DNA of 64,000 nucleotides from Pseudomonas extremaustralis (GCF_900102035.1 NZ_LT629689.1:1922001-1986000), one strand, 5' to 3'. Shown: positions 24,888 to 34,993, counted from the stretch's first letter. Notes: generated by a model not told the origin, from the sequence alone. Program-made: numbers and translations.

Positions 24888-26873
24888 CTAGTCTCTCTTG
24901 TTCTCGACAAGCATCGGCACGCCGTCATTGGAACATGTGATTACATCACCGGCTTTGCAGTACCCGCCAGAAGGGTACTTGAGGTCGATACGAATTCTGC
25001 GCGGTAACGATTCACCCACAAGCGCGCCCGCACGCCGCACCTGATACCAACTGCGTGCAGAACCGAACTCACGCATCGGCAAAACTTTGTCTTCATAAGG
25101 CTCGACTCTGAAGTTAAGGCCATTCATGAGGTCGGCGGTAGTATCGAAAGACTGTTGATCGTCATACCTCGACTCATCAATGACCGGCGGCGTCCAGTTA
25201 TTATTCGCAAAGCCTTCCCAGAAAAACGTGACCTGATCATTGAGTTGAAAACGATCATCTGGGGCTACCGACCATTCCACCCCCCAAAACACTTCGGGTT
25301 TTGAACAGCAGGACAAGTATCCGCCGCCACCGACCAGGGTATGTTTCAGCACCGGTGCCGGGAATGAGATCAATGCGCCGGTATTCACGTTGACCAGCGT
25401 ATTGGCGGACTGCTGATCATTCACTCCATTACTGGTGGTGTAAAAAACCGGTAACGCCGGATGAATAAAGCCCTCCATCACCGCCCAAGGGATTACCGTG
25501 GAAAACACCAGTTGCCCTGCGATATCGCCAAACTGGACAGTGTAAGTCGCGACCGGCCCGCTGCCGTTCCAGTAGAAGCGCAAGATTTCGCCCGGTTGCG
25601 GGTTTTCGTAAAGCAGCACGCGCGCGCGCGCCCCGGCCGGGTTGTCATCGTGGTTGACTACATTGGGCGTATTGGAAACCAGCCCCCATACCTGCGCCAC
25701 TGGCAGGTTGGGGTTAAGCAGCGCCGGGGCATTCGCGTGATCCTGCCCGGCGATGGTGAGGTTCACATTCACCAGGATGTTGAACGACGCAAATGGCGGC
25801 AGACTGCCACGGATGATTTCGTAACGCACCGGTACCGTTTCGGCTGCCAACGCATCGGTGAGCGGGCCACGCATCACGCTCCAGGGTATGTCGACATCGC
25901 AGGGGAAACCGATGACCGGCTGCGGTGCCGTCGGGCGCCCTTTCCAATACACAACGACCTGATCACCCGGCGCCCAGTTGGTGTAGAGCTCTATTCGCAC
26001 TTGCACGCCGGCCCTGGCATCTTCGCGATTGATCAGCAAATCATCGTAGCGGGGCGGCACGATCGACGGGATGGGCCGTGGGCCCGGCAGCGCTGTCAGG
26101 GCCAACTGAAACGGCAAGCCTGCACTGCGATCGCTGTAGTTGCCCGCCTCGTCAAACACCCGGAAAAACACATAGGCGTCGCCATTGCTCAGTGTGCGAA
26201 ACGCATCGGCCGCAAGCCAGGCGACCAACGGGTCGCTGTCGGAGACCAGTTCATAAATACCGTCTTCTCCGGCCACCGGCGGATTGGCTAAATTGGACAC
26301 GTAAAAATGAATCGTGTCCTTGTTACTGCGTCCGGTATAGGGCGGAACGTGGAATGCCACCAGAGGGTGGTTGCTGAGATACGTTTCGTCCACAAACGGC
26401 GCAGGGGGCGTCACAAACTCCAAGTGATCGGCGGGGTTCAATAGCTGCGGCGGGTCCATGTCGACCGTCAGGGTTCTTCTGGGATTGAGTTCGCTGACCC
26501 CGCCAAACGAGTCTTCTATTGAGTAATACACCTCCACCGGGCCTGACTGCGCGCGCAGCACCAACAAAGGGATATACATCACGTATTCAGACAACAGTGG
26601 TGGCGGCGGCGAATTCACCACCAAAGAGTCGCTGTACACCACGACCCCTCCCCTCGCCCAGTACAGAGTGAGGGTATGCGGGGTGTCCAGGGGCACTGGC
26701 GGCGGGTTCCACATCGGGACCCTGACCTCCAGCGGCGCCAGCATTCGTGCCGCTGGAATAAGGCCGTTGGGGTCCGTCGGGTCCACTCCTGGGATGATCA
26801 TCGGAAACAACGCCAGCACGCCCGAGCGGGTGCTGACATCGTTGTTCGGGCTTGGGATTCGGGCGCGCGACAT
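24888..26873 (-). CDS. Large modular protein B of five beta-sandwich (Ig-like) repeats, unknown function
   Basis: 661 residues, paralogous to the next gene downstream. Five modules are visible. The diagnostic strands TLTLYWARGG, VVVYWKGRP, ILRFYWNGSG and VTFFWEGFAN recur at roughly 110-130-residue spacing. Module cores end in IPWSVMRGP or IPWAVMEGF followed by a strand such as VRYEIIRG. The final module carries Cys (YLSCCSKPEVFW, GGYCKAGDVITC). A strong GGGGGAA ribosome site precedes ATG 26873. There is no signal peptide. With 160 bases to the next gene and no terminator between, the pair is probably co-transcribed. Function unknown. Confidence 0.75.
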   Translation of the reverse strand: MSRARIPSPNNDVSTRSGVLALFPMIIPGVDPTDPNGLIPAARMLAPLEVRVPMWNPPPVPLDTPHTLTLYWARGGVVVYSDSLVVNSPPPPLLSEYVMYIPLLVLRAQSGPVEVYYSIEDSFGGVSELNPRRTLTVDMDPPQLLNPADHLEFVTPPAPFVDETYLSNHPLVAFHVPPYTGRSNKDTIHFYVSNLANPPVAGEDGIYELVSDSDPLVAWLAADAFRTLSNGDAYVFFRVFDEAGNYSDRSAGLPFQLALTALPGPRPIPSIVPPRYDDLLINREDARAGVQVRIELYTNWAPGDQVVVYWKGRPTAPQPVIGFPCDVDIPWSVMRGPLTDALAAETVPVRYEIIRGSLPPFASFNILVNVNLTIAGQDHANAPALLNPNLPVAQVWGLVSNTPNVVNHDDNPAGARARVLLYENPQPGEILRFYWNGSGPVATYTVQFGDIAGQLVFSTVIPWAVMEGFIHPALPVFYTTSNGVNDQQSANTLVNVNTGALISFPAPVLKHTLVGGGGYLSCCSKPEVFWGVEWSVAPDDRFQLNDQVTFFWEGFANNNWTPPVIDESRYDDQQSFDTTADLMNGLNFRVEPYEDKVLPMREFGSARSWYQVRRAGALVGESLPRRIRIDLKYPSGGYCKAGDVITCSNDGVPMLVENKRD

Positions 26874-27021
26874 GATAATTCCCCCAACAGTGCATCGCAG
26901 TAAACCCGCGATTTGGTTGACTGAACGGATGTTGAGGAAAATTAAATACCCAAATGCCTGCCGCTGAAACTGTCAGAACTAACAGGTGGACACTACCATT
27001 CGTCGCCTTGCAGGCGCGCGT

Positions 27022-27155
27022 CTGATTGCGAAGACCATTCACGATAACGCGTTCATCCCAGATGAACGCGGTGCCTTGGGGCTTATCGCGGGCAAGCGAC
27101 CACCCCATCTGAGGAACCCGGCAGCCTGAAAAGCATAAGCCGCGCTTGCCCGCGT
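27022..27155. repeat. Degenerate REPIN-like element
   Basis: ATTGCGAAGACCATTCACGA resembles the spacer side of the REPINs elsewhere in the window. Two inverted REP cores follow: CGCGGGCAAGCG (27088-27099) and CGCGCTTGCCCGCG (27141-27154). The element occupies the right half of the 288-base gap 26874-27161, directly beyond the 3' end of the chemoreceptor gene. Confidence 0.55.
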
Positions 27156-27161
27156 TTCGGA

Positions 27162-28787
27162 TCAGACCACGAAGCGCGCCACCATCGCGTTCAAGTCTGC
27201 CGCCAGACGCGACAGTTCAAAACTGGCCGCACTGGTCTGGTCGGCACCGGCCGTCGATTGTGTGGCCAGGTCACGGATATTCATCAGGTTGCGGTCCACT
27301 TCGCGGGATACCTGAGCCTGTTCTTCCGAGGCGCTGGCAATCACCAGGTTGCGTTCGTTGATCAGGCTGATGGACTGGGTGATCTGCTCCAGCGCTACGC
27401 CAGCGGCGCGGGCCATTTCCAGGGTGCTTTGGGTGCGCTGGTTGCTCTGTTCCATGGACTGCACGGCTTGACCGGTGCCGTTCTGGATACCGGCGACCAT
27501 TTTCTCGATTTCCTGGGTCGATTGCGCCGTGCGATGGGCCAAGGCGCGCACTTCGTCCGCCACCACCGCGAAGCCACGCCCCGCTTCACCAGCGCGCGCG
27601 GCCTCGATGGCGGCGTTGAGCGCCAGTAGGTTGGTCTGCTCGGCAATCGCGCGGATCACGTCGAGTACCTTGCCGATATCGCGACCCTGAGTGGCCAGGC
27701 CTTCGATCATGGCCGCCGTGTTTTGTACATCCTGGGTCATGGTCTGGATCGCGCCGACGGTTTCCACCACACGGTCGCGGCCTTCCCGCGCGGCCTGGTT
27801 GGACTGGGCGGATGCCTCGGAGGTGGAAACGGCATTGCGCGCCACCTCCTCGACCGCTGCCGTCATTTCGTTGACCGCCGTGGCGGCCTGGTCGATTTCA
27901 TTGTTCTGTTGCTGCAAGCCGCGGGAGGCTTCCTCGGTGACCGAACTCAACTCTTCAGCGGCTGAGGCAAGCTGGGTGGCCGAACCGGCGATGTGCTGGA
28001 TGGTCTGGCGCAGGTTGTTCTGCATGGTCGACAACGCGCTGATCAGCCGTGCGGGCTCATCCTTGCCGTCATCGTCGATCACTTGGGTGAGGTTGCCACC
28101 GGCGATGGTTTGCGCCACTGCCACGGCTTTGCGCAGCGGTGTGACGATGCTGCGGGTCAGCAGCCAGGCCAGCAGCACCGTGAGCAATGCGGCAGCCACC
28201 ACCACAACGATGATGCCGGTGATCGCACTGTCGTAGCTTTGTTTCGCCTGGTCATTGGCTTGCTTGGCACCGGCGGAGTTGATGGCGATCAGCTTGTTCA
28301 ACTGTTCGCCCATCTGGTCGGTACCGTCCTTGATCCGGGTGTTGATCAAGGTCCGCATCTCATCGACCTTGTTTTGCTGGGACAGGGCCAGCATGTCGGC
28401 CTGGGCCTTCAGGTAGTTGTCCAGGGTGCCGACGAATGTCTTGTAGAGCGCCGCCTCCTCAGGCACGGAGGGTAACGCCGCATAACTGGCCTGGGCGGCC
28501 CGGACCTTGTCGACCAGGGCACCGATACGGGTTTGTGCCTCTTGCAAACTGGCCGGTTCCCGGTTGACCAGTACACGAAACGACAGGATGCGCATGCGCA
28601 ACACGTTTTCCGTCATGACGCCCAGGGACGCCACGCTGGGCAACTGGTTGGTGCTCATGTCCACCGACGCCTGACGGATAAGCGTCATGCGATTGACCGC
28701 GAACGCCCCCAGTAACACCACGAGCAACGCAATGAATGCAAAACCTAGAGAAGCTCGAGGGGCAATATTCAGATGACGAAGAGACAT
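27162..28787 (-). CDS. Methyl-accepting chemotaxis protein
   Basis: 541 residues from ATG 28787, which follows GAGAG (TTG 28802 in frame is an unlikely start). TM1 is at about 15-33, a four-helix-bundle-type periplasmic sensor at about 35-185, TM2 at about 190-210, then HAMP and a long cytoplasmic coiled coil. The signalling tip is [20 protein letters not shown] and the adaptation region includes [20 protein letters not shown]. No CheR-tethering pentapeptide is at the C terminus (ends MVARFVV). It senses an unidentified periplasmic ligand and feeds CheA. It stands alone; no che genes are nearby. Confidence 0.93.
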   Translation of the reverse strand: MSLRHLNIAPRASLGFAFIALLVVLLGAFAVNRMTLIRQASVDMSTNQLPSVASLGVMTENVLRMRILSFRVLVNREPASLQEAQTRIGALVDKVRAAQASYAALPSVPEEAALYKTFVGTLDNYLKAQADMLALSQQNKVDEMRTLINTRIKDGTDQMGEQLNKLIAINSAGAKQANDQAKQSYDSAITGIIVVVVAAALLTVLLAWLLTRSIVTPLRKAVAVAQTIAGGNLTQVIDDDGKDEPARLISALSTMQNNLRQTIQHIAGSATQLASAAEELSSVTEEASRGLQQQNNEIDQAATAVNEMTAAVEEVARNAVSTSEASAQSNQAAREGRDRVVETVGAIQTMTQDVQNTAAMIEGLATQGRDIGKVLDVIRAIAEQTNLLALNAAIEAARAGEAGRGFAVVADEVRALAHRTAQSTQEIEKMVAGIQNGTGQAVQSMEQSNQRTQSTLEMARAAGVALEQITQSISLINERNLVIASASEEQAQVSREVDRNLMNIRDLATQSTAGADQTSAASFELSRLAADLNAMVARFVV

Positions 28788-29021
28788 AGGGGCAGCTCTC
28801 AAGATGGAATATCAGCAAGCATCCCTGCCGCAAAGTGATCAGTCGGCCTCAACGCGCCGCTCCGACCTTGGTCACCACGTGTTGTCATTTAAGGTGGGCC
28901 TATAGGGATATCGGCAGGTCCAGGGGTTTTGTGCAGGGCGCTCATAAATATTTTTTTACACTTCTGACGACCGGTGCTTTCTGGCATCCTGCGCCTCCAT
29001 TTTCTGACCCGAGCCCGCACT

Positions 29022-30449
29022 TTGTCTGACGCTCAATCTCCCCGCCCCCGCTATAAATCCGACCTGATCTACGGCCTGGAAGACCGCCCCCATTTCACGG
29101 CGGCGATATTTGCCGCGTTGCAGCATGTATTGGCGAGTTTCGTCGGCATCATCACCCCCACCCTCATCGTTGGCGGCGTGCTCGGCCTGGAAAGCGAAGT
29201 GCCGTACCTGGTGAGCATGGCGTTATTCGTATCGGGGCTCGGCACCTTCGTGCAGGCGCGCACGTTCGGCCCGATCGGTTCGGGGCTGCTGTGCCTGCAA
29301 GGCACCAGTTTTTCGTTTATCAGCGTGATTCTCAGTGCCGGCTTCATGGTCAAGGCGCGGGGCGGCGGCACCGACGAGATTCTCTCGACGATCTTTGGCA
29401 TCTGCTTTTTCGCGGCGTTTATCGAAGTGGTGCTCAGCCAGTTCATCGGCAAGCTGCGCAAGCTGATCACCCCGGTAGTGACCGGCACCATCATCACCCT
29501 GATGGGGTTGTCGCTGATCAAGGTAGCTGTCACCGACATGGCCGGCGGTTTTGGCGCCAGCGACCTGGGCGCGGCGAGCAATATGGGGTTGGCGGGCCTG
29601 GTGCTGCTGACCATCGTGGTGCTCAACCGCTTCAACAACCCGTTCCTGCGCCTGGGTTCGATCGTGATCGGCCTGACCCTGGGCTTTGTGGTGGCCTGGT
29701 GGCTGGGCCGCGTCGATATGGCCGCATTGCCCAACGTGCCGCTGATCAGCGTGCCGGTACCGTTCAAGTACGGTTTTTCGTTCGACTGGGTGGCGTTTAT
29801 CCCGGTGGCGGTGATTTTCCTGATTTCGCCCCTGGAAGCCGCCGGCGACCTGACCGCCAACTCAATGATTTCCCAACAACCGGTCAAGGGTCCGCTGTAC
29901 ATCAAGCGCATCAAGTCCGGCCTGCTGGCCGACGGCCTCAACTCGGCGATGGCCGCCACCTTCAACAGCCTGCCGATGGTGACCTTTGCCCAGAACAACG
30001 GCGTGATCCAGTTGACCGGCGTGGCCAGCCGCTACGTGGCGTACTTCATTGCCGGCCTGCTGGTGCTGCTGGGGCTGTTCCCGATGATCGGCGCAGTGTT
30101 GCAACTAATGCCCAAGCCGGTCTTGGGAGGCGCGACGCTGATCATGTTCGGCACCGTGGCGGTGGCCGGTATCAAGATCCTTGCCGAAGCCGGCCTGCAT
30201 CGGCGCAATGTGCTGATCGTGGCGATCTCCCTGGGCATGGGCCTGGGCGTCGCGGCCGTGCCGGAAGTGCTGCGCGATCTGCCCAAGGCGTTGCACAACA
30301 TCTTCGAATCGCCCATCACTGTGGGTGCGTTCTGTGCCATCTTGCTGAACATTTTCCTGCCTGAAGAGTTCATAGCACTGCAAGAAGATGAATTTGATCC
30401 GGAGTCCTCTACCCTCAAAGTGATGCAGGACCCGGACGTCACCCAATAG
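29022..30449 (+). CDS. NCS2/NAT-family nucleobase permease (xanthine/uracil type)
   Basis: About 475 residues if TTG 29022 is the start; GTG 28974 in frame would add 16, and neither has a strong ribosome site. It has 14 hydrophobic segments and the NAT landmarks QHVLASFVGIITPTLIVGG in TM1, a conserved acidic segment ISPLEAAGDLTANS, and the signature QNNGVIQLTG in the TM10 region. It imports a purine or pyrimidine base with protons; the Q-N-N-G signature is closest to the xanthine/urate branch. A small lipoprotein gene follows 12 bases later and may be in the same operon. Confidence 0.9.
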   Translation: MSDAQSPRPRYKSDLIYGLEDRPHFTAAIFAALQHVLASFVGIITPTLIVGGVLGLESEVPYLVSMALFVSGLGTFVQARTFGPIGSGLLCLQGTSFSFISVILSAGFMVKARGGGTDEILSTIFGICFFAAFIEVVLSQFIGKLRKLITPVVTGTIITLMGLSLIKVAVTDMAGGFGASDLGAASNMGLAGLVLLTIVVLNRFNNPFLRLGSIVIGLTLGFVVAWWLGRVDMAALPNVPLISVPVPFKYGFSFDWVAFIPVAVIFLISPLEAAGDLTANSMISQQPVKGPLYIKRIKSGLLADGLNSAMAATFNSLPMVTFAQNNGVIQLTGVASRYVAYFIAGLLVLLGLFPMIGAVLQLMPKPVLGGATLIMFGTVAVAGIKILAEAGLHRRNVLIVAISLGMGLGVAAVPEVLRDLPKALHNIFESPITVGAFCAILLNIFLPEEFIALQEDEFDPESSTLKVMQDPDVTQ

Positions 30450-30461
30450 GAGCACCTTTGA

Positions 30462-30923
30462 ATGCGCAAGCTCATGGTTCTATCACTACTGCTGCTGACC
30501 CTGAGCGCATGCGCGCTGTTCCCCAACCGCGACCCGGTGAATATCAACGTGGTTGGTATCGAACCGCTGCAAAGCCAGGACCTGGAAGTGCGCTTCGCCG
30601 TGAAGCTGAGGGTGCAGAACCCCAATGAAACGGCGATCGACTACAACGGCGTGGCCCTGGACCTGGAGGTCAATGGGCGGCCGTTGGCGTCAGGGGTGAG
30701 TGATCAGCGCGGAAGCATCCCACGGTTTTCCGAGACGGTGCTGATGGTGCCGGTCAGCGTCTCGGCGTTTTCCGTGTTGCGCCAGACCCTGGGCCTGAGC
30801 CAGACCCAGAGCCTGAACAACCTGCCCTACGTGCTGCGGGGCAAACTCGCGGGCGGGCTGTTCGGCACCATGCGCTTTGTGGACCGGGGCACACTGGACC
30901 TGCCGAATACGGCTGCCTGGTAG
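30462..30923 (+). CDS. LEA type 2 (WHy domain) lipoprotein
   Basis: 153 residues with a lipoprotein signal MRKLMVLSLLLLTLSA-C (Cys17) and a WHy/LEA14-like beta-sandwich: VNVVGIEPL, FAVKLRVQNPNETAIDYNGV, LDLEVNGRPLASG. LEA2 proteins are linked to stress or desiccation protection; the bacterial lipoprotein form is poorly characterised. The start follows a GGAGCACCTTTGA spacer 12 bases after the permease stop, so it is probably co-transcribed, though the functional link is unclear. Confidence 0.85.
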   Translation: MRKLMVLSLLLLTLSACALFPNRDPVNINVVGIEPLQSQDLEVRFAVKLRVQNPNETAIDYNGVALDLEVNGRPLASGVSDQRGSIPRFSETVLMVPVSVSAFSVLRQTLGLSQTQSLNNLPYVLRGKLAGGLFGTMRFVDRGTLDLPNTAAW

Positions 30924-30970
30924 GCGGCATTTTAAAGCGTGGGATTCACTCCAACAGGTCGCTACTCCAT

Positions 30971-31897
30971 TCAATCGGTGATGTAGCGCACGCCCGGCTT
31001 GGCGCGTTCATCCACCACCAGTTCAAACACATCCGGGCGCGCGTAATGCCCCACCACGTCATAGTCGTACCGCGCCCGCACCAGCTCATCGGTGTCGATC
31101 TGCGCGGTCAGCAACCCCGCTTCCCCCAGCAACGGCCCGGCCAGGATGTCGCCCATGGGCCCGACGATCACACTGCCGCCGGCGATCAACGGACGCTCCG
31201 AAGGCCAGTTGGCGATCTCCATCCCCAGCGCCTGGGGTGAAGCCTGCACCTGACAGGCGCTGACCACAAAGCAGCGCCCCTCGTGGGCCACATGGCGCAT
31301 GCTCACCTGCCACATCTCGCGCTCGTCCACCGTCGGCGCACACCACACTTGCACACCCTTGGCATACATCGCCGTGCGCAGCAGCGGCATCATGTTTTCC
31401 CAGCACACCGCGCCGCCGATGCGCCCTACCGCCGTGTCGATCACCGGCAAGGTGGAACCGTCGCCCTTGCCCCAGATCAGCCGCTCGGTGCCGGTGGGCA
31501 TCAGCTTGCGGTGCTTGGCCACCAGCCCGCCCGTGGGCTCGAAATACAGCACGGTGCAATACAAGGTGCTGGCGCTGCGCTCGATCACGCCCAGTACCAG
31601 GCTGGCCCCGGTACGTGCAGACAGAGCGGCCAATGCGTCGGTTTCGGCGCCCGGCACGTCGATAGCATTGGCAAAGTAGCGGGCAAAGGCTTCGCGCCCT
31701 TCGGGCAGGCGATAGCCCAGTTGAGTGCCGAAACTCTCGCCCTTGGGGTAGCCGCCGAGCAATGCTTCGGGCATCACCACCAATTGCGCGCCGCTGCCCA
31801 GGATCTCGTCCTCGTAGGCAAGGATCTGCGCCAGGGTCTCGGCCTTGCCGCCAGGCAGGGAACCGATTTGCAGGGCTGCCACGGTAGAAACAGGCAT
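30971..31897 (-). CDS. Nitrilase-type carbon-nitrogen hydrolase
   Basis: 308 residues from ATG 31897, preceded by CTGGAGTG; the frame is open upstream to 32020 but that part crosses the REPIN. The catalytic triad is intact: E44 ([14 protein letters not shown]), K131 ([20 protein letters not shown]) and C165 ([13 protein letters not shown]). The CWEN context is that of true nitrilases rather than amidases, so hydrolysis of an organic nitrile to acid plus ammonia is likely; the substrate is unknown. A LysR regulator is divergent, 207 bases away with a REPIN between them, the usual layout for substrate-induced control. Confidence 0.88.
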   Translation of the reverse strand: MPVSTVAALQIGSLPGGKAETLAQILAYEDEILGSGAQLVVMPEALLGGYPKGESFGTQLGYRLPEGREAFARYFANAIDVPGAETDALAALSARTGASLVLGVIERSASTLYCTVLYFEPTGGLVAKHRKLMPTGTERLIWGKGDGSTLPVIDTAVGRIGGAVCWENMMPLLRTAMYAKGVQVWCAPTVDEREMWQVSMRHVAHEGRCFVVSACQVQASPQALGMEIANWPSERPLIAGGSVIVGPMGDILAGPLLGEAGLLTAQIDTDELVRARYDYDVVGHYARPDVFELVVDERAKPGVRYITD

Positions 31898-31935
31898 CAC
31901 GATCACTCCAGATAAAGAAAGGAAAGGCATCCCCC

Positions 31936-32033
31936 TGTAGGAGCGAGCTTGCTCGCGAAAAACGTCAACGATCACGCGGGGCATCGGGTTTCGCGGCGCT
32001 CTTGAGCTTTTCGCGAGCAAGCTCGCGCCTACA
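31936..32033. repeat. REPIN between nitrilase and LysR genes
   Basis: TGTAGGAGCGAGCTTGCTCG at the left and the inverted copy CGAGCAAGCTCGCGCCTACA at the right flank a roughly 60-base spacer. It belongs to the same family as the element at 8440. It sits within the divergent intergenic region, where it may insulate the two promoters or be neutral. Confidence 0.88.
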
Positions 32034-32104
32034 AGGGATGGGGGGTTGCGCCATTCTCATGGGCATAGCCATCATGAATAAAGCCCACTTCAGTGCTGAA
32101 TGAT

Positions 32105-33034
32105 ATGAGCCAAATGAATATCACCCAGGTCGATTTGAACCTGCTGAAAACCTTCGAAGCCCTGCATGACGAGTCCAGCGCCAGCCGCGCGGCATTGCGC
32201 CTGGGCGTCACCCAATCGGCGATCAGCGCCGGCTTGCGACGTTTGCGCGAGGTGTACGGCGACCCACTGTTCGTGCGCACCGGCCGCGGCCTGGCGCCGA
32301 CGCTGCGGGCCAATCAGTTGAAACCGGTGATCAGTGAAGCGCTGGACCGCTGCCGCCAGAGCCTGGCAATGGTCAATCCGCAAAACCCCGACTATCAGGG
32401 GCGTTCAGTGGTGCTGGGCCTGTCCGACGACTTCGAGATCGCCTATGGCCGGCGACTGATGGACGCCATCGCGCAGCGCCTGCCGAGGCTGCGGGTGATC
32501 TTCCGCCAGACCCACAGCCAGATCGTCGCCAGCGCCCTGCTCGACCGCACGCTGGACCTGGCGATTACCGCCGGCGGTTTTGCCCAAAGCCGATTGAGCC
32601 GGCAGGTGTTGACGGAAGGGGATTACCGCTGCCTGGTGGACCCCGGCAGCCTGGCGCCTGGCACGGACGGCATCAGCCTCGACGAGTTCGTCGCGCGCGA
32701 GCATGTGCTGGTGTCGTCAGGTGGGTTTATCGGCATCACCGACGAGGGCTTGGCGGCGCTGGGGTTGAGCCGGCAGGTGTGCGCGTCGACCAGCCATTTT
32801 GCCGCGCTGCCCTTTTTGCTCAAGGGCAGCCGGGCGGTGGCGACCATTCCCGGGCATGCGGCGCAGGCCATCGCCGAGATGAGCGGCTTGCGGATGCTGC
32901 CCTGCCCTCTGGCACTGCCGCGCTACCCGGTGGAGTTGGGTTGGCGCACCCAGGCACAGCTCGATCCGATGGTGCTCAAGGTGCGCGAAGCGATCGTGGC
33001 GAGCTTTACTTGGCCGCTGCCATCAGCTTGTTGA
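32105..33034 (+). CDS. LysR-family transcriptional regulator
   Basis: About 309 residues from ATG 32105 (GTG 32093 and ATG 32114 are also in frame). The N-terminal winged helix is canonical: VDLNLLKTFEALHDESSASR, LGVTQSAISAGLRRLR, FVRTGRGLAPT. A periplasmic-binding-like effector domain follows (about 95-300). It is divergent from the nitrilase gene and probably regulates it. Its 3' end overlaps the convergent 84-residue gene by 29 bases. Confidence 0.9.
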   Translation: MSQMNITQVDLNLLKTFEALHDESSASRAALRLGVTQSAISAGLRRLREVYGDPLFVRTGRGLAPTLRANQLKPVISEALDRCRQSLAMVNPQNPDYQGRSVVLGLSDDFEIAYGRRLMDAIAQRLPRLRVIFRQTHSQIVASALLDRTLDLAITAGGFAQSRLSRQVLTEGDYRCLVDPGSLAPGTDGISLDEFVAREHVLVSSGGFIGITDEGLAALGLSRQVCASTSHFAALPFLLKGSRAVATIPGHAAQAIAEMSGLRMLPCPLALPRYPVELGWRTQAQLDPMVLKVREAIVASFTWPLPSAC

Positions 33035-33260
33035 CTTCACTGCGCACCATGTTGGAAAACTCCGGCGGCGACATGCCGTCGAGTTCCGCACGCACCCATT
33101 CGGCCCATTTGCCCTTGCGTTTGGCGCGCTCGCCGAACAAGCGCGCGGCTTCGCCCTTGGCTTTGCCCAGGTTGGTTTGCCACAGGTCGTAGAGACGGGA
33201 CTTTTCATCTTCCAGCTCGGCGCGTTCGGCGAGGGTCTTGTTGGCGAGATTGAAGCTCAT
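33006..33260 (-). CDS. Small conserved-looking cytosolic protein, unknown
   Basis: 84 residues, highly charged and helical: MSFNLANKTLAERAELEDEK then LYDLWQTNLGKAKGEAARLFGERAKRKGKWAEWVRAE. There is no signal or TM segment. The final helix (PPEFSNMVRSEVNKLMAAAK) is amphipathic. The gene is convergent with, and overlaps by 29 bases, the LysR gene. Codon usage fits a real gene. The family and function are not recognised; basic composition would allow nucleic-acid binding. Confidence 0.7.
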   Translation of the reverse strand: MSFNLANKTLAERAELEDEKSRLYDLWQTNLGKAKGEAARLFGERAKRKGKWAEWVRAELDGMSPPEFSNMVRSEVNKLMAAAK

Positions 33261-33423
33261 GTGGAATTACCTGCTGCACAAATAGGTGGCATCTTACACT
33301 GTAGGTCGAAATTTCCTGATTAGGATTTCGCCTAGAACTTCGCCACGGCAAAAAAACTGCAACTTTTGCCGCCCCGCGACACTCCATTGTTCACTGTCAC
33401 ATTTACCTGCAAGGAGTCACCCA

Positions 33424-33744
33424 ATGGCCCGCAAAACCGCCGCCCAAGCTGTCGATGATCAAATCAAGGATCAAGCCTTCAGCGAACTCACCGCGCTGAT
33501 CGAAGAATCGGACAAGCTGCTCAAGAGCAGCGCTTCGCTGGTGGGCGAGGAAGGCGAAACCCTGCGTGAGCAAGTCGCGATAAAACTCAAGCAGGCGCTG
33601 GACTCGGTGTCCACCGTGCGCGAACGCAGCAAGCCGATGGTCGACGCCACCGAAACCTACATCGGTGGTCATCCATGGCAGACCGTGGCCATCTCCGCCG
33701 GTTTCGGCCTGGTGGTCGGGCTGTTGCTGGGTCGTCGTAACTGA
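33424..33744 (+). CDS. DUF883 family protein (ElaB/YqjD-like, membrane-anchored)
   Basis: 106 residues from ATG 33424, which has an AAGGAG site. A long amphipathic helix (about 10-80) with ESDKLLKSSASLVGEEGE leads to a C-terminal TM anchor, AISAGFGLVVGLLLGRRN, ending in the GRR(N) typical of the family. E. coli ElaB/YqjD associate with ribosomes at the inner membrane in stationary phase; the Pseudomonas protein probably behaves similarly. It is monocistronic, closed by the hairpin at 33749. Confidence 0.9.
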   Translation: MARKTAAQAVDDQIKDQAFSELTALIEESDKLLKSSASLVGEEGETLREQVAIKLKQALDSVSTVRERSKPMVDATETYIGGHPWQTVAISAGFGLVVGLLLGRRN

Positions 33745-33748
33745 TCCA

Positions 33749-33776
33749 GCGGGGCTGCGCCAATGGCGCAGCCCGC
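33749..33776. terminator. Bidirectional hairpin between DUF883 gene and dpkA
   Basis: GGGCTGCGCC - AAT - GGCGCAGCCC is a perfect 10-bp stem filling the 33-base gap between two convergent genes. T-runs are weak on both sides, so it would be a non-canonical bidirectional terminator. Confidence 0.65.
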
Positions 33777-33777
33777 T

Positions 33778-34815
33778 TCAATCGGCCAGCAGTGCCTGCA
33801 ATTGCGCCAGGTCCTGGGCCTGCACTTCTATACCGATGAGCTCCGACTTCGCCCGTGTGCGATGACGTCGATCCCCCGGCAAGCGCCGCAACCCCACCGC
33901 ATGCATCTGCCGCACCAGCTCCTGGCTGCGCTCGGCAAACCGTTGCCCGGCGGTCTTGCTCGGGTCGATCACGATCAGCAATTGCCCGGTCCAGGGCGTA
34001 CGTGCCCCTGGGTGGTCGGCCCAACTGAACTCGAAGGAAAAGTTACCACCGGTCAAGGCCGCCGCCAGCAGTTCGACCATCATCGACAAGGCCGAGCCCT
34101 TGTGCCCGCCAAACGGCAGCAGCGCGCCGCCTTCCAGCACGGCCTTGGGGTCGGTGGTGGGCTGGCCGAGACTGTCGACGCCCATGCCCGGCGCCAAGCG
34201 CTCGCCCTTGCGTGCGGCAATCTGCACATCGCCATGGGCAATGGCGCTGGTGGCCAGGTCGAAGACGATCGGTGCGCCATCGGCACGCGGCGCGGCGAAA
34301 GCGATGGGGTTGGTGCCGAACAAGGGGCGGTCGGCGCCATGGGGCACCACGCAGGTCATGCTGTTGACCACGCTCAGGGCCACCAACCCTTCTTCGGCGA
34401 AGGGCTCGACATCCGGCCACAATGCCGCGAAGTGATGGGAATTATGGATCGCCAGCAAGGCGATGCCGGCGCTGCGGGCCTTTTCCACCAGCAGCGCGCG
34501 GGCGGCGGCCAGGGCCGGTTGGGCAAAGCCGTTGCAGGCATCCGCGCTCACCCAGCCAGACGCTACATCCGTGACCACCGGCACCGCTTTGCCATCGACC
34601 CAGCCGCTGGCCAGCGTGCTGAGATAACCGGGAATGCGGAAGATACCGTGACTATGGGCGCCGTCACGCTCGGCACTCGCGCAATTGTGCGCCAGGATCG
34701 CCGCGACTTCCGGCGAGGTGCCGTGCTTCACAAACACTGCGTGCAGCAACCCCACCAGGTCGTTGAAACCGATGAGCGCTGTGGCACCTTCAACTATCGG
34801 GGACTGAGCAGACAT
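33778..34815 (-). CDS. dpkA: Delta1-piperideine-2-carboxylate / delta1-pyrroline-2-carboxylate reductase
   Basis: 345 residues from ATG 34815, with CGGAGC upstream; the frame is open to 34872. It belongs to the malate/L-lactate dehydrogenase-like NAD(P)H oxidoreductases. It closely resembles Pseudomonas DpkA: ERDGAHSHGIFRIPGYLSTL, IHNSHHFAALWPDVEPFAE, VVPHGADRPLFGTNPIAF, LLPFGGHKGSALSMMVELLA. The enzyme reduces the cyclic imines from D-lysine or D-proline catabolism to L-pipecolate or L-proline. There are no neighbouring lysine-catabolism genes. Confidence 0.88.
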   Translation of the reverse strand: MSAQSPIVEGATALIGFNDLVGLLHAVFVKHGTSPEVAAILAHNCASAERDGAHSHGIFRIPGYLSTLASGWVDGKAVPVVTDVASGWVSADACNGFAQPALAAARALLVEKARSAGIALLAIHNSHHFAALWPDVEPFAEEGLVALSVVNSMTCVVPHGADRPLFGTNPIAFAAPRADGAPIVFDLATSAIAHGDVQIAARKGERLAPGMGVDSLGQPTTDPKAVLEGGALLPFGGHKGSALSMMVELLAAALTGGNFSFEFSWADHPGARTPWTGQLLIVIDPSKTAGQRFAERSQELVRQMHAVGLRRLPGDRRHRTRAKSELIGIEVQAQDLAQLQALLAD

Positions 34816-34993
34816 CTGTAGCTCCGATTTTGCGATTGAGAGAAACAACCAGAATGGCCGTCGATTAAACAACGCTGTACGTGCCTGCTGTCAACGGGCG
34901 CTTACAGCCCACCCCAGTTATGTAACGCCATGACGCCCCCGCCCGCGCCCAACCTTGAGGCTTCTTGATCGCCTCAATGCTGGAGAGTGCCCT

